Source of the DNA: CAZPUS01 sp964589825
Lineage (GTDB): Bacteria > Fibrobacterota > Chitinivibrionia > Chitinivibrionales > WJKA01
NCBI GenBank assembly: GCA_964589825.1
Contig: CAZPUS010000032.1
Span: 1-29,475, forward strand
DNA: 29,475 bases
Reading direction: 5' to 3'
The translations under genes and the position numbers were made by a program. The notes below the pieces were generated by a model. The model did not search any database. It was not told the DNA's origin and saw nothing but the letters and a program-made list of their open reading frames with translations. Shown here piece by piece: positions 24,306 to 29,475 of the stretch; within the stretch, counting starts at the first letter, position 1, and each line of letters opens with the position of its first letter.

Positions 24306-25459
24306 TGGCTCAGCGTATCTCTTTAGCTCGTAACTCACTCTTTTTCGACAGGATCGATGCGGTGCATACAGCGGTGGTCAAGGTCGGAAGCCGCACTATT
24401 CTTCCACATACGCCGGGTGGCGCCGCACGAATAAAAAAACTCGTTGCCGATATCTCCCGCCTCTGCTCTCACGTCCAACGAGTAGTGCTCGTTTCCTCGG
24501 GTGCCATCAGTTTCGGTATGCACTACCTGGAGCTGAAAAAGAGACCCGCCACCATACCCATGCGTCAGGCCTGCGCCGGTATCGGACAGATCAAACTGAT
24601 GCAGAAATACGACGCACTCTTCAGAAAGTACGATCGTTATGTCGGACAGGTGCTCGTTACCTGGAACGACTTTCGGCATAAAGAGAGATACCTCAATTTA
24701 CGCAACACCCTGTTTCAACTTATGGAATACCGGGCTATTCCAATAGTGAACGAAAACGACTCCATTGGTGTCGAAGAGATTCGTTTTGGAGAAAACGATA
24801 AACTCGGCGCGCAAATCGCCATGCTGGTCAACGCGGACGTGTATATCATACTCACCGACGTAGACGGTCTGTTCGACCGCAATCCTCATACACACGATAA
24901 TGCCCAACACATCAGCGATGTTTCGCGAATAGACCGTACGCTTTACGCTGGAGCGGGATTCCAACGCAACGAACTCAGTGTTGGAGGGATGAAAACCAAA
25001 ATCGAAGCAGCTGAAATGGTCACAAAGGCGGGGATTTACGCCATAATAGGTAATGGGTATTCCCGAGGGCTTTTCGAATCGATCACCAATCCGAAAGCTG
25101 CGACACTCTTTCATCCGTCTCAGAAAAAGATGAAATCACGTGACCGATGGCTTGCCTTCAGCGGGAGAATACAGGGCACCCTGTGGATCGACGCCGGCGC
25201 AACCGATGCGCTGCTGCATCGTGGAAAAAGCCTTCTTCCCGCAGGGATTAGCAAAACGGAGGGGACGTATAAACCGGGAGATGCCGTCGAGGTGCGCTGT
25301 ACAAAAACCGGAGATCGCATTGCACGCGGCTTTACCAATTATTGCAATGAAGATGTGGACCGCATCAAGGGTGAAAAAAGCGCGGCAGTGACAAGAATCC
25401 TGGGCGAAAAAACATTCAACGTGGTAATTCACCGGAACAATATGGTCCTTATATGCTGA
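24305..25459 (+). CDS. proB: Glutamate 5-kinase with PUA domain
   Basis: This 384-residue enzyme phosphorylates glutamate at the gamma-carboxyl, the first step of proline synthesis. The amino-acid-kinase domain shows TAVVKVGSRTI, VVLVSSGAISFG, IPIVNENDSIGVEEI, FGENDKLGAQIA, YIILTDVDGLFDRNP and SVGGMKTKIEAAEMV. A C-terminal PUA domain (about 290-380) contains GKSLLPAGI, GTYKPGDAVEV and RGFTNY. The start overlaps the preceding stop as TAATG, so it is coupled to a periplasmic-protein gene, which is unusual company for proB. proA follows after 152 bp. Confidence 0.96.
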   Translation: MAQRISLARNSLFFDRIDAVHTAVVKVGSRTILPHTPGGAARIKKLVADISRLCSHVQRVVLVSSGAISFGMHYLELKKRPATIPMRQACAGIGQIKLMQKYDALFRKYDRYVGQVLVTWNDFRHKERYLNLRNTLFQLMEYRAIPIVNENDSIGVEEIRFGENDKLGAQIAMLVNADVYIILTDVDGLFDRNPHTHDNAQHISDVSRIDRTLYAGAGFQRNELSVGGMKTKIEAAEMVTKAGIYAIIGNGYSRGLFESITNPKAATLFHPSQKKMKSRDRWLAFSGRIQGTLWIDAGATDALLHRGKSLLPAGISKTEGTYKPGDAVEVRCTKTGDRIARGFTNYCNEDVDRIKGEKSAAVTRILGEKTFNVVIHRNNMVLIC

Positions 25460-25505
25460 ACCTTACATATCCGGTGTTCCAGCCGTCGCTTTTCCGAGCT
25501 TAATT

Positions 25506-25523
25506 ACGGGTCGGAAGACCCGT
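25506..25523 (+). terminator. GNRA-capped hairpin between proB and proA
   Basis: ACGGGTC (25506-25512) and GACCCGT (25517-25523) form a perfect 7-bp stem with a GGAA tetraloop. The following sequence is CTATTCGG, and a T-run appears only about 24 bp later. It may be a weak terminator or a stabilising 3' structure that lowers proA read-through. Confidence 0.4.
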
Positions 25524-25611
25524 CTATTCGGCCTGCCGTGGCGTTTTTTTGTATTTTTTGGACCATAGCGCGTTCGCACACATTCTTTCCATACGTAAAA
25601 GGATCAATAGC

Positions 25612-26880
25612 ATGGCCGCAAAAACAGCACATGAGCGTAATATCGATCGTATATGTCGTGAGGCAAAAGAGGCTGCACACATCCTGAGTGAATTTCCGAA
25701 TGCCAAAATCAAAACAGCACTCCTGTCCATGGCGAAATTACTCGACACCGACAAAAACGAGCTTTGCAAGGCAAATGCGCGCGATTGTGAAGCCGCACGC
25801 CGCAAGGGGCTTTCATCTCATAAAATAGACCGGCTCACGCTCTCTGACAAGACATTCGCGTCGATGAAAGACGGACTCAAAGTCGTCGCGAATCTCGACT
25901 CACCCGTTGGACAGATATATGACGAGCGCCGGCATACGCAGGGAATGCGGATTTACAAACGCAAAGTCCCTGTCGGAGTGGTCGGCATTATTTACGAATC
26001 GCGTCCCAATGTCACAGTAGATGCTGCAGCTATATGCCTTAAATCGAAAAACGCGGTCATCCTTCGCGGCGGTTCCGAAGCGTTTGAAACCAATACCGCC
26101 CTGGCAAAGCTTTTCAGCAGGGCACTCGATACCGCTGGTCTGCCGGCCGAAGCGGTTCGGCTGGTAGAAACCACCAGGCGCGAGGCGGTCAATTACCTTC
26201 TTACCAGAGACGACAGTATCGATCTCATTATTCCCCGTGGCGGCGAAAATCTTATCAGAACGGTAGTTACCAACTCTTCGATACCGGTTATCAAACACTA
26301 CAAAGGAGTCTGCCATATCTATGTGGCCAAAAGCGCCGGGCTGCGTCACACTATCCCTATCGTGGTAAACGCAAAAACACAGCGACCCAGTGTATGCAAT
26401 GCAATGGAAACACTGCTTCTTGACTCCGCACTCGATGAAAAAAAGAAGCGTCGTATTCTCGATGCGCTTCTTGACAATGGAGTGACGTTATATGGCGACA
26501 CGTCTACCCGCGCACTCGACAGAAGGATAAAAAAGGCGGGTGCCGCCGACTGGTACGAAGAATACCTCGACCTTCGCTGTACGGTCAAACAGGTAGACGG
26601 CTGTAACGAGGCAATAGCGCACATAAACACCTATGGATCCAGGCATACCGATGCCATCCTTACCCGTTCCAAAAAAGAGATGGAAATGTTTCGGCGGCGT
26701 GTCGACTCCTCTTCGGTCATGATCAATGCGAGCACGCGCTTTTCGGACGGCGGGGAATACGGAATGGGATGCGAAATAGGTATATCGACCGATAAACTGC
26801 ACGCCCGGGGACCTATGGGTGTTCAGGACCTCACCACCTACAAATGGATCGTGGAAGGTGAAGGCCAGATAAGACAATAG
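25612..26880 (+). CDS. proA: Glutamate-5-semialdehyde dehydrogenase (gamma-glutamyl phosphate reductase)
   Basis: This 422-residue NADPH-dependent enzyme takes the ProB product to glutamate-5-semialdehyde. Landmarks are VPVGVVGIIYESRPNVTVDA, LKSKNAVILRGGSEA, IDLIIPRGGENLI, PVIKHYKGVCHIYV, the catalytic Cys in QRPSVCNAMETLL, and GGEYGMGCEIGISTDKLHAR. ATG 25612 has AAAGGA about 10 nt upstream; the frame opens at 25549 without support. It pairs functionally with proB, but the hairpin in the 152-bp gap suggests partly separate control. Confidence 0.96.
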   Translation: MAAKTAHERNIDRICREAKEAAHILSEFPNAKIKTALLSMAKLLDTDKNELCKANARDCEAARRKGLSSHKIDRLTLSDKTFASMKDGLKVVANLDSPVGQIYDERRHTQGMRIYKRKVPVGVVGIIYESRPNVTVDAAAICLKSKNAVILRGGSEAFETNTALAKLFSRALDTAGLPAEAVRLVETTRREAVNYLLTRDDSIDLIIPRGGENLIRTVVTNSSIPVIKHYKGVCHIYVAKSAGLRHTIPIVVNAKTQRPSVCNAMETLLLDSALDEKKKRRILDALLDNGVTLYGDTSTRALDRRIKKAGAADWYEEYLDLRCTVKQVDGCNEAIAHINTYGSRHTDAILTRSKKEMEMFRRRVDSSSVMINASTRFSDGGEYGMGCEIGISTDKLHARGPMGVQDLTTYKWIVEGEGQIRQ

Positions 26881-27078
26881 CATATTCTGCCGCTTTGACG
26901 GTGCTGCATCATTCGCCCTTCGTCTGTGGTAACCCCATCCCGTTGCGTGACGTAATCTACTGCGTACATATTGTATTTTCGAGTGCAACCCCACTATTAC
27001 CGCTATATGCAGACACCACAGACACGGCATATGAGATACCGAACCGATTGTATTTATACGTAACCCATGGAGTAGCAC

Positions 27079-27438
27079 ATGCAGCTTATCGACGAAGTCA
27101 AATTCAACAGTGACGGGCTGGTACCCGCCATTGCACAGGATGCACAGACAAACGAGGTCCTCATGCTCGCCTGGATGAACCGGGACTCTCTGCGCGAAAC
27201 ACTTGACAAAGGCCGAATGGTCTATTACAGCCGAAGCCGCCAAAAACGATGGATGAAAGGGGAAACGTCCGGTCATACCCAGCAGGTCAAGGAGGCGTAT
27301 ATCGACTGTGACGGCGACACTCTCCTTTTCAAGATTGAACAAAAAGGCGGTGCGTGTCATAAAGGATATGTCTCCTGCTTTTACAGACGCCGGGAAGATG
27401 ACGAGTGGAAAATTACCGGCCGGGAAATAGATGAATAA
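27079..27438 (+). CDS. hisI: Phosphoribosyl-AMP cyclohydrolase
   Basis: This 119-residue enzyme catalyses the third step of histidine synthesis, opening the purine ring of phosphoribosyl-AMP. It has VLMLAWMNRDSL, YYSRSRQKRWMKGETSGHTQ, the metal-binding IDCDGDTLL and the zinc Cys pair in GGACHKGYVSCFYR. It is the HisI-only form without a fused HisE domain. GGAG lies 7 nt before ATG. No other his gene is in the window. It starts a three-gene operon with alr and queH after a 198-bp gap in which I see no clear promoter. Confidence 0.95.
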   Translation: MQLIDEVKFNSDGLVPAIAQDAQTNEVLMLAWMNRDSLRETLDKGRMVYYSRSRQKRWMKGETSGHTQQVKEAYIDCDGDTLLFKIEQKGGACHKGYVSCFYRRREDDEWKITGREIDE

Positions 27439-27449
27439 GCTGGTACACG

Positions 27450-28625
27450 ATGCAGTATCATCCCTTTATACCCCACATTGATTTCCATCTGGATGCGGTT
27501 GCACACAACTTAGCGAGTGTGCTGTCGCCTTACCCGCACGGGATGAGCGTTATGGCGGTGGTTAAGGACGATGCGTATGGATGCGGAGCTGAAGTGATCG
27601 CGCCCTTTCTTGAACAGCACGGCGTCACCTTTTTTGCCGTAGCCACTGCGGCTCAGGCATATGGATTACGCCGCAGCGGCTGTAACGTCCCGCTGCTGGT
27701 GCTGGGTGAATGCGCACTCGAAGAAATTGAATGGACTGCGACCAACAACGTACGCATATCGGTTAACGACCTGTCTACTCTTGACAAATTAAAGCGGATC
27801 CAAACGCCGCTACACGTCCATTGCAATATCGATACCGGTATGGGACGTCTGGGCCTGCTGCCTGAGGAGGTCGATCGCGCAATCGAAAAACTTTCCGAAA
27901 TGAGCCATATCCACTGCGAAGGGCTATTTACGCACTTCCCCTGTGCGGATAAACCGGGTTCCGACCGTGTCGTTATACAACGACAATTATTCCATTCGCT
28001 GCTGCAGCGATTTCATGACGCGGGCATTTCACCCGAGTGGATACACACCTCCAACAGCGCGGCAATGATGCTCGCTGCTGAATACACTGCAGAGAACATG
28101 GTCCGTCCCGGTATAGCGCTCTATGGATGTCGCCCCGCCCCTGCAATCGATTTCGGACACGAGCTTCATACCATTCTTACCATGCATGCACCGGTTGTAA
28201 AAGTAAAGACGCTCCCTCCCGATTCTACAATAAGCTACGGAAGCACTTATCGCACATCACAGCAAACCGACATCGCGACGATTCCCATAGGCTATGCACA
28301 TGGCCTGCCCCGTTGCCTGGGAAATGTCGGCTCGGTCCTTATTCGTGGACGGCGTTACACAATTGCGGGCCGGGTCACCATGGACTACATTATGGTTGAC
28401 TGCGGGCCTGATACCGACATCCGGCCCGGAGACCGAGCGGTGGTTATTGGCTCGCAGGGCGAAGCGCATATCGGCGTGGATGACATAGCACGGCAGACCG
28501 GCACGATCGGCTACGAGATCCTTTGCGGTCTGGGGAGGGAAGTGACACGCTCGTATTACTCACACGATAAATGCATTTATCAATTCGCTCCTGAAGAAAC
28601 GGGACTTTCTCTGCCCGCCCTTTAG
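27450..28625 (+). CDS. alr: Alanine racemase
   Basis: This 391-residue PLP enzyme makes D-alanine for peptidoglycan. The PLP lysine is Lys39, in MAVVKDDAYGCGA, where the common text is KANAYGHG. The catalytic tyrosine is Tyr263 in ISYGSTY. Other landmarks are HVHCNIDTGMGRLG, MVRPGIALYG, IPIGYAHGLPR (commonly GYADG) and RVTMDYIMVD. The family-normal length and intact Lys/Tyr pair indicate an active enzyme despite the variants. Only 11 bp separates it from hisI. No clear ribosome site precedes ATG 27450, suggesting translational coupling. Confidence 0.94.
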   Translation: MQYHPFIPHIDFHLDAVAHNLASVLSPYPHGMSVMAVVKDDAYGCGAEVIAPFLEQHGVTFFAVATAAQAYGLRRSGCNVPLLVLGECALEEIEWTATNNVRISVNDLSTLDKLKRIQTPLHVHCNIDTGMGRLGLLPEEVDRAIEKLSEMSHIHCEGLFTHFPCADKPGSDRVVIQRQLFHSLLQRFHDAGISPEWIHTSNSAAMMLAAEYTAENMVRPGIALYGCRPAPAIDFGHELHTILTMHAPVVKVKTLPPDSTISYGSTYRTSQQTDIATIPIGYAHGLPRCLGNVGSVLIRGRRYTIAGRVTMDYIMVDCGPDTDIRPGDRAVVIGSQGEAHIGVDDIARQTGTIGYEILCGLGREVTRSYYSHDKCIYQFAPEETGLSLPAL

Positions 28626-28645
28626 CGCGGCTTCATTATTTCATT

Positions 28646-29188
28646 ATGAACCTTTTTCTTCATGTATGTTGCGGCGCATGCGAAGCCGGAGTGCTTTCAC
28701 AACTCGGTGATGCGTATAAGCTCGCATGCTTCTTTTACAATCCCAACATTCACCCGGAAGATGAATTCGTTCGAAGAAAGGCTGATGCACAAAAAATTTC
28801 ACAGCTTTTCTCAGTAGATTTTATCGCCGAACCATGGACGCCGCTCGTATGGGAGAATGCGGTCGGCTCGGTGACTCATACACCCGAAGGCGGTGCGCGC
28901 TGTGAGGTCTGCATCAAAGAGCGCATGCGCAAAACCGCTGAAAAATGTGCTGAAATGGGATATGCACGTTTCACTTCCACGTTGAGTATCTCGCCGCACA
29001 AAAATATCGATACCATACACCGGGCCGGCGAAGAAGCCTCCCAACGCCATGGCGTGACCTACGAACCATACAACTTTAAAAAAAATGACGGGTTTAAAAA
29101 AAGCGTGGAGCTCAGCAGACAGTACGGACTCTACCGCCAGAACTACTGCGGCTGTCGGCTGAGTCGACGTGAGAGAGAACGCCAATGA
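28646..29188 (+). CDS. queH: Epoxyqueuosine reductase QueH
   Basis: This 180-residue QueH (DUF208) reduces epoxyqueuosine to queuosine in tRNA, the last step of queuosine synthesis, as a non-homologous replacement for QueG. The metal and iron-sulphur cysteines are present: Cys8-Cys9 and Cys12 in HVCCGACE, RCEVCIKERM, and the C-terminal YRQNYCGCRLS. Also seen are FFYNPNIHPEDEF and TSTLSISPHKN. It is 20 bp after alr. A weak purine tract precedes the ATG. The gene is complete and of normal length. Confidence 0.94.
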   Translation: MNLFLHVCCGACEAGVLSQLGDAYKLACFFYNPNIHPEDEFVRRKADAQKISQLFSVDFIAEPWTPLVWENAVGSVTHTPEGGARCEVCIKERMRKTAEKCAEMGYARFTSTLSISPHKNIDTIHRAGEEASQRHGVTYEPYNFKKNDGFKKSVELSRQYGLYRQNYCGCRLSRRERERQ

Positions 29189-29227
29189 CCGCAGCGTTTT
29201 TGTCTTTTCTTCCTGCCTGAAATTATT

Positions 29228-29323
29228 TTATACCTGAATTGAGCGGTTGTGTTGATGAAAGATGCGGTGAGTAGTGCGCATTGCAGTAAAAACACACAAC
29301 AAATGGCTCGGTTCTGGTTTATA
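29228..29323. repeat. Shortened copy of the intergenic inverted-repeat element (copy D)
   Basis: The left end TACCTGAATTGAGCGGTTG (29231-29249) is followed by GTTGATGAAAGATGCGGTGAG. The right end GGCTCGGTTCTGGTTTAT (29306-29323) is its imperfect inverted partner. At about 96 bp it lacks the core carrying CCTTGTTGGTTG and CGAGAATATAA seen in the full copies. It lies between queH and the tRNA. Confidence 0.7.
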
Positions 29324-29401
29324 TTGCACTATACAGTGTGTATCCCTTTACAATGTGAAGCATACATCCTGTGATTAACGGGTTTTCCGGTATTCTCTTA
29401 T

Positions 29402-29475
29402 CGGGGCGTAGCGCAGTCTGGTAGCGCACTTGAATGGGGTTCAAGTGGTCGCTGGTTCGAATCCAGTCGCCCCGA
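29402..29475 (+). tRNA. tRNA-Pro (anticodon GGG)
   Basis: A full cloverleaf is readable. The acceptor stem is CGGGGCG with CGCCCCG plus discriminator A, the D-stem GCGC/GCGC, the anticodon stem CTTGA/TCAAG around loop ATGGGGT (anticodon GGG), the variable loop TGGTC and the T-arm GCTGG-TTCGAAT-CCAGT. The C1-G72 pair is typical of bacterial tRNA-Pro. It reads CCC and CCT/CCU codons. The window ends at the discriminator base, so a genomic CCA cannot be checked. Confidence 0.96.

Overview
The window looks like part of a Gram-negative chromosome from the Fibrobacterota or a nearby FCB lineage, possibly the Chitinispirillum/Chitinivibrio branch. This assignment is an inference. It rests on a secreted fibro-slime protein at the left edge, a GldA/GldF/GldG-type ABC module with a DUF4340 partner, outer-membrane lipoproteins and beta-barrels, and balanced base composition with strong purine-rich ribosome binding sites. 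No phage, plasmid, CRISPR or full insertion-sequence genes are visible.

Layout. Positions 1-1300 (minus) are the 5' part of a fibro-slime protein. Positions 1653-3342 (plus) are a NodI/NodJ-like ABC exporter pair. Positions 3677-8279 (plus) are a GldA-GldF-GldG-small membrane protein-DUF4340 operon closed by a strong terminator. Then come larB (plus), a convergent minus-strand operon pgi-yjbQ-glutaminyl cyclase (11831 to 9150), and a lone conserved hypothetical gene (12694 to 12353). From 19711 down to 12989 lies a minus-strand envelope cluster: Ig-like lipoprotein, DUF374 acyltransferase, GT2 glycosyltransferase, pcm, a DUF368 polyprenyl-phosphate transporter and a predicted outer-membrane protein. 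Divergent from it (20144-25459, plus) are a patatin/POTRA/beta-barrel protein, a histidine-kinase-like protein without an ATPase domain, a TPR-like periplasmic protein and proB. These are followed by proA, then hisI-alr-queH, and a tRNA-Pro(GGG) at the right edge.

How the genes work together. Most of the window concerns the cell envelope: export, lipid acylation, glycosyl transfer, lipid-carrier recycling, surface proteins and D-alanine supply. Housekeeping genes for proline, histidine, queuosine, glycolysis and nickel-pincer cofactor synthesis are mixed in.

The most unusual signal is a dispersed intergenic element. Two full copies of about 172 bp (14501-14672 and 19738-19909) have imperfect terminal inverted repeats and a conserved core. 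A shortened copy (about 29228-29323) precedes the tRNA, and two half-copies lie at about 3545-3590 and 12318-12345. It carries no gene and looks like a MITE-type or regulatory repeat. Second-tier observations are the kinase without a catalytic domain, the altered nucleophile elbow in the patatin protein, a terminator-like leader before that gene, and an unannotated-looking 30-residue membrane protein in the gld-type operon.
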